DNA from: Novosphingobium sp.
GTDB lineage: Bacteria; Pseudomonadota; Alphaproteobacteria; Sphingomonadales; Sphingomonadaceae
Direction of reading: 5' to 3'
DNA length: 21,645 bases
Assembly: GCA_020853995.1 (NCBI GenBank)
Contig: JADYXV010000006.1
Location: 1-21,645 of the forward strand
Position numbers and translations under genes: made by a program
Shown: positions 14,862-21,645 of the stretch, piece after piece
Layout: each line of letters begins with the position of its first letter
How positions within the stretch are numbered: position 1 is the first letter of the stretch
The notes under the pieces: generated by a model
Databases searched by the model: none
The model's input: the letters and a program-made list of their open reading frames with translations, nothing else
What the model was told of the DNA's origin: nothing

Positions 14862-16160
14862 GTGACTGATACGATCTTTGCCCTGTCGTCTGGCGCGCCA
14901 CCCGCCGGAATTGCCGTCATCCGCATCAGCGGGCCCCAGGCCGGAGCCGCACTTTGCGCGATGGCGGGCAAACTTCCGCCACTACGCCGCGCGACGTTTG
15001 CCAGTTTGCGCGATCCGCATGACGATACGCTACTCGACCGGACGATGGTGCTTTGGCTTCCCGGCCCCGGCACCGCGACGGGTGAAGACAGCGCCGAACT
15101 GCACTTGCATGGCGGCCGTGCCGTGGTCAACGCAGTCGATAGGGTGCTTGCACGCTTGCCCGGTCTGCGTCGCGCAGGTGCCGGGGAATTTACCCGCCGC
15201 GCGTTTGCCAATGGCCGGATCGATCTGGCCGAAGCAGAAGGGCTGGCTGATCTGCTGTCAGCCGAAACGGAGTTGCAGCGCCGCACTGCCATGGCGATGG
15301 CCGATGGCGCGCTTTCCCGCGAAGTAAACCGCTGGCGGGATGCGTTGCTGGGCCTGTCGGCACGGCTTGAGGCGGCACTCGATTTTTCGGATGAAGACGA
15401 TGTGGGCGAGGGGGAAAGCCTGCTGCCTGCAAACTTTGCGCGCGATTGTGCAGCGCTTGCCAACGAACTGCGGCAATGGCTGGACCGCCCGCGCGCCGAG
15501 CCTTTGAAAGAAGGTTTCCGCGTCGTGCTGGCAGGGCCGCCAAATGCGGGCAAGTCTACGCTGTTCAATGCGCTGGTTGAACATGAAGCCGCGATCACCG
15601 CAGCCGAACCCGGCACGACGCGCGATGTCTTGACCCATGCGGTTGCGCTGGATGGCGTGCCGTTCACCTTTGTCGATACGGCGGGCTTGCGTGATGAAGG
15701 CGCGGGCGAGATCGAGCGGATTGGCATAGCCCGCGCCCGCGCCGCTGCGGAACGTGCTGATCTGATCCTGTGGCTGGGGCCAGAGGGGGAGGGACCGCAG
15801 GACCGGCCGTTGTGGGAAGTGGCGGCGCAGTGCGATGCGCCTGACGCGCCGCGAAAGTCTGCGAGCGCACTGCATCTTTCGGCGATGACGGGCGAGGGGA
15901 TGGACGCCTTGCGCCAGGCGCTTGTCATTCACGCCAAAAGCGCTTTGCCCGCACCGGGCGACGCTGCGCTGAACATGCGGCAGCACCGGCTGCTTTTGCA
16001 AGTTGAGGAAACACTTGCGCGTAACCAACATGAACAAGACCCGTTGATAGCAGCTGAACACTTGCGCCTTGCACGGCGGGCGCTGGATGAACTGGTCGGG
16101 CGCACAGGTATTGAGGACATGCTGGACGCGTTGTTCGGGCGCTTTTGCATCGGAAAGTAG
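14862..16160 (+). CDS. mnmE: tRNA modification GTPase MnmE
   Basis: The protein has 432 residues. The N-terminal formyl-folate-binding domain begins TDTIFALSSGAPPAGIAVIRISG. A G domain is inserted in the helical domain, with Walker A GPPNAGKS (225-232), TTRD, and DTAGLRD (272-278). The C-terminus is FCIGK with the essential Cys C429. With MnmG it forms the 5-carboxymethylaminomethyl group on wobble U34 of tRNAs. The usual G4 motif NKxD is degenerate, AQCD (322-325), and the protein is slightly shorter than E. coli MnmE. The start is GTG, with a purine-rich GCAGGGG just before it. The TAG stop is immediately followed by a perfect parS site. Confidence 0.95.
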   Translation: MTDTIFALSSGAPPAGIAVIRISGPQAGAALCAMAGKLPPLRRATFASLRDPHDDTLLDRTMVLWLPGPGTATGEDSAELHLHGGRAVVNAVDRVLARLPGLRRAGAGEFTRRAFANGRIDLAEAEGLADLLSAETELQRRTAMAMADGALSREVNRWRDALLGLSARLEAALDFSDEDDVGEGESLLPANFARDCAALANELRQWLDRPRAEPLKEGFRVVLAGPPNAGKSTLFNALVEHEAAITAAEPGTTRDVLTHAVALDGVPFTFVDTAGLRDEGAGEIERIGIARARAAAERADLILWLGPEGEGPQDRPLWEVAAQCDAPDAPRKSASALHLSAMTGEGMDALRQALVIHAKSALPAPGDAALNMRQHRLLLQVEETLARNQHEQDPLIAAEHLRLARRALDELVGRTGIEDMLDALFGRFCIGK

Positions 16161-16176
16161 TGTTTCACGTGAAACA
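16161..16176. other. parS site 1 (perfect 16-bp palindrome)
   Basis: TGTTTCACGTGAAACA is an exact match to the chromosomal parS palindrome bound by ParB. It begins on the base after the mnmE stop codon, in the 100-base gap before mnmG. Confidence 0.95.
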
Positions 16177-16200
16177 TGCACCAGCACACCCCACCGCAAA

Positions 16201-16216
16201 TGTTCCACGTGAAACA
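16201..16216. other. parS site 2
   Basis: TGTTCCACGTGAAACA has one mismatch from perfect symmetry, at a base known to vary in parS sites. Its centre lies 40 bp from that of site 1, in the same mnmE-mnmG gap. Confidence 0.93.
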
Positions 16217-16260
16217 CAAACCGCTTTGACCGGACCGCACATTCGCACTATCGACGCGCA

Positions 16261-18108
16261 ATGCACCAGTTCGACATCATAGTCGTCGGCGGCGGGCACG
16301 CCGGCGTTGAGGCGGCGAGCGTTGCCGCACGGATGGGCGCGCGCACAGCGCTGGTCTCGTTCGATCCCCAAACTATCGGCGCGATGAGATTCAATCCGGC
16401 GATTGGCGGCTTGGGGAAGGGGCACCTTGTCCGCGAGGTGGACGCCTTTGATGGACTGATCGCCCGCGCGGCAGATGCGGGGGCGATCCATTACCGCATG
16501 CTCAACAGGTCAAAGGGCAGCGCCGTGCAAGGCCCTCGCGTTCAGGCTGACCGCAAACGCTTCCGCGCAGCAATTCAGCAAATGATCGCTACGCAGCCGA
16601 ACTTGGTTGTGATCGGTGGTGAAGCCGCAGCGCTGCGACTGGACGGCGGCAAGGTGACCGGCCTGGACCTCGCCGATGGCACCGCGTTGACCGGCAAAGC
16701 CGTGGTGCTGTGCACCGGCACATTCCTTGGCGGCCGGCTGTTCCGGGGCGTGGAACGCATGGAAGGCGGGCGGATTGGCGAAGATGCCGCGCACCGGCTA
16801 GCCCAGCAATTGCGCGGCGCAAATCTGCCGATGGCGCGACTGAAGACCGGCACCCCGCCGCGCATTGACGGGCGCACGATTGATTGGGCGCGCCTGCCGG
16901 AGCAGCCGAGCGATGCCGAGCACTGGACAATGTCGCCGCTCAATACCGCGCGGCCGTTGCCGCAAGTGTTCTGCGCGATTGCCCGTACCAATGCCCGGAC
17001 GCATGACATCATCCGCAGCGGGCTGGACCGCTCACCCCTTTTCACCGGCGCGATTGATGCGCTGGGGCCGCGCTATTGCCCTTCAATCGAGGACAAGATT
17101 CACCGCTTTGGCGACCGTGACGGGCATCAGGTTTTTCTGGAACCCGAAGGTCTGGACGATCATCTGGTCTATCCCAACGGCATTTCCACATCGTTGCCCA
17201 CCGACATCCAAGTGGCGATGATCCGTTCCATGGAGGGGCTGGAAAGCGCCGAGATTACAGTGCCGGGCTATGCAGTCGAGTATGACCACATCGATCCGCG
17301 CGCCTTGCGCCGCAGCCTTGAGGTGAAGGCCATTCCCGGCCTGTATTGCGCGGGGCAAATCAACGGCACGACCGGATACGAGGAAGCCGCCGCACAGGGA
17401 CTGATCGCGGGCATGAATGCCGCAGCTGCAGTGCTGGGTCGTGATGCGCCCGAACTGGACCGCGCCAACAGCTATATGGCGGTGATGGTGGACGATCTGA
17501 CATTGCATGGAGTGAGCGAGCCTTACCGGATGCTGACCGCCCGCGCCGAATACCGGCTGCGTCTTCGTGCAAACAATGCCTCGACACGGTTGACGCCGCT
17601 GGGCCTTGCGGTTGGCTGCATTGGTGACGAGCGGCGTGCATGGTTTGAGGAGCGCTGTGCAGATCGTGCGACGCTGGACGCTGCGCTGGCGCAAGAGGCG
17701 AGCGCCAATGATCTGGAGCGGCAGGGCATGGCCGTGCGCGCCGATGGATCGCGTCGGCCGCTAACCGAATGGCTGCGCTTTCCCGAAGTCACATTGACGG
17801 GGCTGCAACCCTGGATCGGGGAAGGGGATATTGATCCCTTGCTGGCCGAGGAAGTGGAAGAGGACGCAGCCTATGCGCCTTATCTGGCTCGGCAGGAATC
17901 GGAACTGCGCGATTTGCGGGCATCCGATGCCGTCCCCTTGGGCGATGGTTTCCCGTTTGCCGACGTTCCCGGCCTTTCCCGGGAAATGGTGGAGCGTCTG
18001 GAGAAAGCTCAGCCCGATACGTTGGCCGCCGCTGGCCGTATTGCGGGGATAACGCCCGCAGCGTTGGCCAGCCTGCTGGTCCATGCCCGCAGGCGGATTG
18101 CGGCATGA
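16261..18108 (+). CDS. mnmG: tRNA U34 carboxymethylaminomethyl synthase subunit MnmG
   Basis: The 615 residues begin with the FAD dinucleotide-binding motif VVGGGHAGVEAA (8-19), then GGLGKGHLVREVDAFDG and KGSAVQGPRVQADR. LYCAGQINGTTGYEEAAAQG and the C-terminal YAPYLARQESELRDL are family signatures. MnmG uses FAD and methylene-tetrahydrofolate and works in a complex with MnmE, which is encoded just upstream. The two genes are separated by 100 bases carrying two parS sites. No good Shine-Dalgarno is visible, but the ATG matches the family N-terminus. The stop overlaps the rsmG start (ATGA). Confidence 0.97.
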   Translation: MHQFDIIVVGGGHAGVEAASVAARMGARTALVSFDPQTIGAMRFNPAIGGLGKGHLVREVDAFDGLIARAADAGAIHYRMLNRSKGSAVQGPRVQADRKRFRAAIQQMIATQPNLVVIGGEAAALRLDGGKVTGLDLADGTALTGKAVVLCTGTFLGGRLFRGVERMEGGRIGEDAAHRLAQQLRGANLPMARLKTGTPPRIDGRTIDWARLPEQPSDAEHWTMSPLNTARPLPQVFCAIARTNARTHDIIRSGLDRSPLFTGAIDALGPRYCPSIEDKIHRFGDRDGHQVFLEPEGLDDHLVYPNGISTSLPTDIQVAMIRSMEGLESAEITVPGYAVEYDHIDPRALRRSLEVKAIPGLYCAGQINGTTGYEEAAAQGLIAGMNAAAAVLGRDAPELDRANSYMAVMVDDLTLHGVSEPYRMLTARAEYRLRLRANNASTRLTPLGLAVGCIGDERRAWFEERCADRATLDAALAQEASANDLERQGMAVRADGSRRPLTEWLRFPEVTLTGLQPWIGEGDIDPLLAEEVEEDAAYAPYLARQESELRDLRASDAVPLGDGFPFADVPGLSREMVERLEKAQPDTLAAAGRIAGITPAALASLLVHARRRIAA

Positions 18109-18791
18109 CCATCACGTCAGAGGCCGAAGCGCGCGATTGGTTGCGCAACACATTGGGCGCGGACGATGCCGCAATGGCGCGGCTTGGCACACTTGTTGAT
18201 CTTTTGATTGCGGAGAACGAGCGCCAGAATCTTGTTGCGCGCGGTACGTTGCCGCATGTCTGGCAACGCCACATCCTTGATTCTGCGCAATTGTTGCATG
18301 TTTCACGTGAAACACTGCCCGATGGTGAGTGGCTTGATCTGGGGACAGGGGCGGGATTTCCCGGGCTGGTCGTGGCTGCGCTGCAATCTGAACGCCCCGT
18401 TGTGCTGGTGGATTCGCGGCGTTTGCGGACCGAATGGCTGCAAAAGGCTGCCGATGCACTGGAATTGCGCAATGTGCGCGTGGTTCTGTCGCGCGTTGAG
18501 GATTTACCGTCAGGCCCGCATGCGGTCATTTCGGCCCGGGCATTCGCACCGCTGGACAAGCTGGTGAAACTTTCCGCGCGGTTTTCCACACCAGACACGC
18601 TTTGGCTGTTGCCGAAAGGGGCTGGTGCACAGCATGAACTGGATGTGCTTTCCGAATCATGGCGTCATGTGTTTCACGTGGAACAATCGCTGACAGATCC
18701 TGATGCAGGGATCATCGTTGGCCGCCTTCTGGAAGGGCAGCACACCGCCGTCGTAGCATCCCGATCTTCCAAAAAGGCCAAGCGTTCATGA
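18105..18791 (+). CDS. rsmG: 16S rRNA (guanine-527-N7) methyltransferase RsmG
   Basis: The 228 residues hold a class I SAM methyltransferase fold with the SAM-binding loop WLDLGTGAGFPGLVVA (76-91) and the RsmG lead-in NLVARGTLPHVWQRHILDSAQLL. It places m7G527 on 16S rRNA; its loss gives low-level streptomycin resistance in other bacteria. Two parS sites lie in the reading frame, coding for HVSRET (65-70) and, near residues 189-194, FHVEQ. The gene overlaps both mnmG and parA by 4 bases, so it sits in a tightly coupled transcript. Confidence 0.96.
   Translation: MTITSEAEARDWLRNTLGADDAAMARLGTLVDLLIAENERQNLVARGTLPHVWQRHILDSAQLLHVSRETLPDGEWLDLGTGAGFPGLVVAALQSERPVVLVDSRRLRTEWLQKAADALELRNVRVVLSRVEDLPSGPHAVISARAFAPLDKLVKLSARFSTPDTLWLLPKGAGAQHELDVLSESWRHVFHVEQSLTDPDAGIIVGRLLEGQHTAVVASRSSKKAKRS
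18299..18314. other. parS site 3, inside rsmG
   Basis: TGTTTCACGTGAAACA is a perfect parS palindrome lying within the coding sequence of rsmG (codons 65-70). Confidence 0.95.
18670..18685. other. parS site 4, inside rsmG
   Basis: TGTTTCACGTGGAACA is the exact reverse complement of site 2. It lies near the 3' end of rsmG, about 100 bases before the parA start. Confidence 0.92.
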
Positions 18792-19564
18792 TCACAATCG
18801 CGGTCGCAAACCAGAAGGGCGGGGTGGGCAAAACCACCACTGCGATCAACATCGCCACGGCTTTGGCGGCCACTGGTTGGAAAACCTTGCTGATCGACCT
18901 TGATCCACAGGGCAATTGCTCCACCGGGATCGGCATTTCAGCAGCAGAACGCGAACGCTCATCCTACGATCTGCTGATTGATCAGGCGCGCGTTTCGGAA
19001 TGTTTGATGCATACCCGCATCCCCAATCTGGACATCGTTCCGGCTACGGTTGATCTGTCGGGGGCCGAAGTGGAACTGGTCACGATTGAGGACCGCACCC
19101 ATCGGCTGCGCACAGTCCTGGGCGAAGATACCGGCCATGACATCTGCCTGATCGATTGTCCGCCATCGCTGGGCCTGTTGACGCTGAACGCGCTGACCGC
19201 TGCGGATTCCATCCTTGTGCCGTTGCAATGCGAATTTTTCGCGCTGGAGGGGCTGAGCCAATTGCTGCAAACCGTTGAGCGCGTTCAGGAGCGCTTCAAT
19301 TCGGACCTCAGCATTCTGGGCGTTGTGTTGACGATGTATGACCGGCGCAACCGCCTGACCGATCAGGTTGCGGATGATGTGCGGTCATGCTTGCGCGATC
19401 TGGTGTTTGAAGCGGTGATCCCGCGCAATGTGCGCTTGTCTGAAGCGCCGAGCCATGGCTTGCCTGCGCTGATTTACGATCATGCTTGCCCCGGATCACA
19501 AGCCTATATGAAATTGGCGCGCGAACTGATCGCGCGCTTGCCCAAACAGAGGATTGCCGCATGA
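18788..19564 (+). CDS. parA: Chromosome partitioning ATPase ParA
   Basis: The 258 residues have the deviant Walker A motif KGGVGKTTT (10-18) and the Walker A' and B strings LLIDLDPQGN and LIDCPPSLG of the ParA/Soj family. The length is typical of the small chromosomal type, which lacks an N-terminal DNA-binding extension. ParA dimers bind DNA non-specifically with ATP and are released by ParB, which moves the parS-ParB complex and segregates the origin region. The ATG overlaps the rsmG stop, and the stop overlaps the parB start, each as ATGA. Confidence 0.97.
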   Translation: MITIAVANQKGGVGKTTTAINIATALAATGWKTLLIDLDPQGNCSTGIGISAAERERSSYDLLIDQARVSECLMHTRIPNLDIVPATVDLSGAEVELVTIEDRTHRLRTVLGEDTGHDICLIDCPPSLGLLTLNALTAADSILVPLQCEFFALEGLSQLLQTVERVQERFNSDLSILGVVLTMYDRRNRLTDQVADDVRSCLRDLVFEAVIPRNVRLSEAPSHGLPALIYDHACPGSQAYMKLARELIARLPKQRIAA

Positions 19565-20499
19565 GCGATGATGCAGTGAAGGTTGCGCCACGGCGCACCG
19601 GTCTCGGTCGCGGTCTTGGCGCCTTGATGGGGGAAGTCCGCCGTGAGGAGCCGCTTGCGCGTGTTTCGGTTTCGGGGCCTGAAGGAAATGCGCCGCGTGA
19701 TGGCGGCCTGGCGATGCTTTCAGTTTCATCGATCGAGCCGCATCCGGACCAGCCGCGCCGCCATTTTGATGAAGAGGCGCTGGAAGAACTGGCCCAATCC
19801 ATCGCTGCGCGCGGTGTCATCCAGCCGGTGATTGTCCGCCCGTTGGGCAACAACCGCTATCAATTGGTGGCGGGTGAACGGCGCTGGCGGGCGGCACAAA
19901 AAGCGCGGGTCCATGAAATTCCTGCCATCGTCCGCAAGCTGGACGAGCGTGAGGTGGCGGCGCTGGCGCTGATCGAAAACTTGCAACGCAGGGATTTGAA
20001 TCCGGTCGAAGAAGCGCGCGCCTATCAACGTCTGGCCGATAGCGAGGGGCTGACCCAGCAGGAAATCGCCAAGTTCGTCGATAAATCGCGCAGCCACGTG
20101 GCCAACATGATGCGCTTGCTCGGGCTTCCCGACGATGTTCTGGAAATGGTTGTGCGCGATGAATTGTCGATGGGCCATGCCCGCGCGCTGATCAACGCGC
20201 CAGATCCGGCCGGTATTGCGCGCGATGCCGCAGCCAAGGGTTTGTCAGTCCGCGATGTCGAGAAACTGGCGCGCAAGGCAAGCCGTCCGGAAGCTGGCCG
20301 GCGACAGGCAAGAGCAGCAAAGGACCCGTTCGGGCAGGCCGACATTGTTGCGATCCAGCAGCACCTTGAGGATTTCCTCGGTCTCAAGGTTACCATAACG
20401 CCGGAAAGTGATCCGGCGACAGGTGCGGTGACGATCCGCTACAAGACGCTCGATCAATTGGACCTGGTTTGCCAGCGTTTGACAGGCGGTGAATTCTGA
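19561..20499 (+). CDS. parB: Chromosome partitioning protein ParB (CTP-dependent clamp)
   Basis: The 312 residues have a short basic N-terminus with the ParA-activating motif RTGLGRGLGALMGE (12-25), and the N-terminal CTPase domain with GERRWRAA (105-112) and ENLQRRDLNP (139-148). A helix-turn-helix follows (QQEIAKFVDKSRSHVANMMRLLGLP), then a C-terminal dimerisation domain ending in LVCQRLTGGEF. It recognises the parS sites in and around this operon and spreads along DNA as a CTP-driven sliding clamp. The ATG at 19561 follows from the overlap with parA and the family N-terminus; the longer frame from 19486 only reads back into parA. No clear terminator follows. Confidence 0.97.
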   Translation: MSDDAVKVAPRRTGLGRGLGALMGEVRREEPLARVSVSGPEGNAPRDGGLAMLSVSSIEPHPDQPRRHFDEEALEELAQSIAARGVIQPVIVRPLGNNRYQLVAGERRWRAAQKARVHEIPAIVRKLDEREVAALALIENLQRRDLNPVEEARAYQRLADSEGLTQQEIAKFVDKSRSHVANMMRLLGLPDDVLEMVVRDELSMGHARALINAPDPAGIARDAAAKGLSVRDVEKLARKASRPEAGRRQARAAKDPFGQADIVAIQQHLEDFLGLKVTITPESDPATGAVTIRYKTLDQLDLVCQRLTGGEF

Positions 20500-20611
20500 C
20501 CGCTTCGCCTGTCCGAAGGTGTATTAATTGATCGATTAAATTCTCGTTGACCGGAGCCCTGACTCGCGCTTACTTTCGCGCGCAATCAGAACACAACCGG
20601 AGAGAATGGCC
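20500..20611 (+). promoter_or_regulatory. Promoter region of the acyl-CoA dehydrogenase gene with near-palindrome
   Basis: The 112-base gap after parB contains a 16-bp near-palindrome TTAATTGATCGATTAA (20524-20539, 14 of 16 symmetric positions). A possible -35 TTGACC (20547-20552) follows, with a weak -10 TTACTT 17 bases later (20570-20575). A weak CTTCG/CGAAG stem just after parB (20503-20518) has no T-run, so it is not called a terminator. The palindrome shares TAATTGATCG with the inverted repeat at 2438-2460. Confidence 0.4.
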
Positions 20612-21645
20612 ATGTCGCTCGATCTAATCCCGCGCAGTGCATATAACGAAGATCACGCAGCGTTTCGCGAATCCGTCCGCCGTTTCCTGCAGGACGAAGT
20701 TGCACCCAATGCGCAGCAATGGGCCGAAGATGGCATCGTGCCGAAATCGATCTGGCCCAAGGCCGGCGCGCTGGGCATGTTGTGCCCGACGGTGCCAGAG
20801 GAATACGGCGGGCTTGGCCTCGACTTTGGTTACAACGCCATCGTTGATGAAGAGAGCGCCTATTACGGGCGCGCGACTACCGGTTTTTCACTGCATTCCG
20901 ATATCGTCGTCAATTATCTGATTGCTTACGGTTCAGAAGAGCAAAAGCGCAAATGGTTGCCGCTGATGGTATCGGGCGAGGTGATCACCGCGATTGCAAT
21001 GACGGAACCTGGCACCGGTTCCGACCTTCAGGGCATGCGCACCACGGCGAAGAAGGACGGCAACCACTACGTCATCAACGGATCGAAGACGTATATCACG
21101 AACGGCCAGAATGCCGATCTGGTACTGGTCTGCTGCAAGACGGATACCGAGGTTCAGCCTGCGTGGAAGGGTGTTTCGATCGTGCTGGTCGAAGCCGGTA
21201 GCGAGGGCTTCGAGAAGGGCCGCAACCTTGACAAGATCGGCATGGATGAGGCCGATACTTCGGAATTGTTCTTTAACGATGTGCGCGTTCCCATCACCAA
21301 TTGTCTGGGCGAAGAGGGCAAAGGCTTCATCTATCTGATGAGCGAATTGCCGCAGGAGCGCTTGTCGATTGCCGTCAGCGCGCAAGCTTCGGCGCAGCGG
21401 GCATTCGATGATACGGTGGAGTTCACGCGCGAGCGCAAGGCATTTGGCAAGCCGGTGCTGGATTTCCAGAACACGCGATTCACCCTGGCCGATCTGAAGA
21501 CCAAGCTGCAAGTGGGCTGGGCGCATCTCGACTGGGCACTGTCGCGCCACTTGCGCGGTGAACTGACCGCGGAAGAAGGCGCTGCCGCCAAGCTGTGGCA
21601 CACCGAATTGCAGTGGGAAGTGATGGACAAATGCCTGCAACTGCA
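20612..21645 (+). CDS. Acyl-CoA dehydrogenase (3' end outside window)
   Basis: The frame is open from 20612 to the window edge, giving 344 complete codons of a family usually about 380-390 residues long. The N-terminal helical domain starts EDHAAFRESVRRFLQDEVAPNA. The first family signature AMTEPGTGSD is at 129-138, followed by YVINGSKTYITNG, KIGMDEADTSELFFNDVRVP and ERKAFGKPVLDFQNTRF. The enzyme would bind FAD and oxidise an acyl-CoA to the enoyl-CoA. The C-terminal signature and any catalytic base there lie beyond the edge. GGAGAG is 7 bases before the ATG at 20612; an in-frame ATG at 20606 is too close to it. This gene replaces the holA seen after parB in some other alphaproteobacteria. 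Confidence 0.93.
   Translation, partial: MSLDLIPRSAYNEDHAAFRESVRRFLQDEVAPNAQQWAEDGIVPKSIWPKAGALGMLCPTVPEEYGGLGLDFGYNAIVDEESAYYGRATTGFSLHSDIVVNYLIAYGSEEQKRKWLPLMVSGEVITAIAMTEPGTGSDLQGMRTTAKKDGNHYVINGSKTYITNGQNADLVLVCCKTDTEVQPAWKGVSIVLVEAGSEGFEKGRNLDKIGMDEADTSELFFNDVRVPITNCLGEEGKGFIYLMSELPQERLSIAVSAQASAQRAFDDTVEFTRERKAFGKPVLDFQNTRFTLADLKTKLQVGWAHLDWALSRHLRGELTAEEGAAAKLWHTELQWEVMDKCLQL

Noticed and set aside
14477..15928. 483-codon minus-strand frame opposite mnmE
   Set aside because: Ser/Arg/Ala-rich shadow of mnmE and the upstream small gene, with no motifs.
20503..20518. CTTCG/CGAAG stem after parB as a terminator
   Set aside because: Only a 5-bp stem and no run of T afterwards.
1..21645. 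CRISPR array, tRNA or rRNA genes
   Set aside because: No regularly spaced repeats and no tRNA or rRNA-like sequence were seen anywhere in the window.

Overview
The window is about 21.6 kb of GC-rich bacterial chromosome, most likely from an alphaproteobacterium of the order Sphingomonadales (Novosphingobium/Sphingomonas-like). This is inferred from gene content: an mnmE-mnmG-rsmG-parA-parB cluster with TGTTTCACGTGAAACA-type parS sites, a UPF0262 gene beside dnaB, a DUF6489-like small protein before mnmE, and an LplT-PlsC-acyl-ACP-synthetase fusion. No genome was searched.

Layout. Bases 1-40 are the first codons of an IS110-family transposase leaving the window on the minus strand. Behind it (41-358) is a gene-free stretch that should be the element's left non-coding end, where IS110 elements encode bridge RNA, plus the flank of a small lipoprotein gene (359-799). 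Next come a divergent NsrR-like Rrf2 regulator and a single-domain flavohemoglobin-type globin (783-1754), which look like a nitric-oxide module. A TetR regulator (1773-2357) is divergent from a huge DUF2339 membrane protein (2495-5452), with a perfect 8+8 bp inverted repeat between them. The 1145-residue lysophospholipid transporter/acyltransferase/acyl-ACP ligase fusion follows (5507-8944).

On the minus strand, a probable four-gene operon runs UPF0262 - GH25-like protein - cdd - dcd (11165 down to 8952). The GH25-like protein appears to have lost its catalytic acids. Divergent from it are dnaB and rpoZ, closed by a strong bidirectional terminator at 13259-13279. An NTF2/SnoaL-like protein and a dienelactone hydrolase follow on the minus strand.

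The second half is the chromosome-segregation neighbourhood: DUF6489 protein, mnmE, two parS sites, then mnmG, rsmG (with two parS sites inside its coding sequence), parA and parB. The last four genes are joined by three ATGA stop/start overlaps. ParB loads on parS and ParA moves the complex, while MnmE/MnmG modify tRNA wobble uridines and RsmG methylates 16S rRNA. A fifth parS-like site (15 of 16 bases) lies about 13.5 kb away inside the DUF2339 gene. The window ends inside an acyl-CoA dehydrogenase gene (20612 onward, open at the edge).

The items most worth a second look are the candidate bridge-RNA region, the outlying parS-like site, the catalytically degenerate GH25 protein, and the inverted repeat at 2438-2460, which shares a 10-mer with the acyl-CoA dehydrogenase promoter region. 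No clearly new multi-gene system was found.
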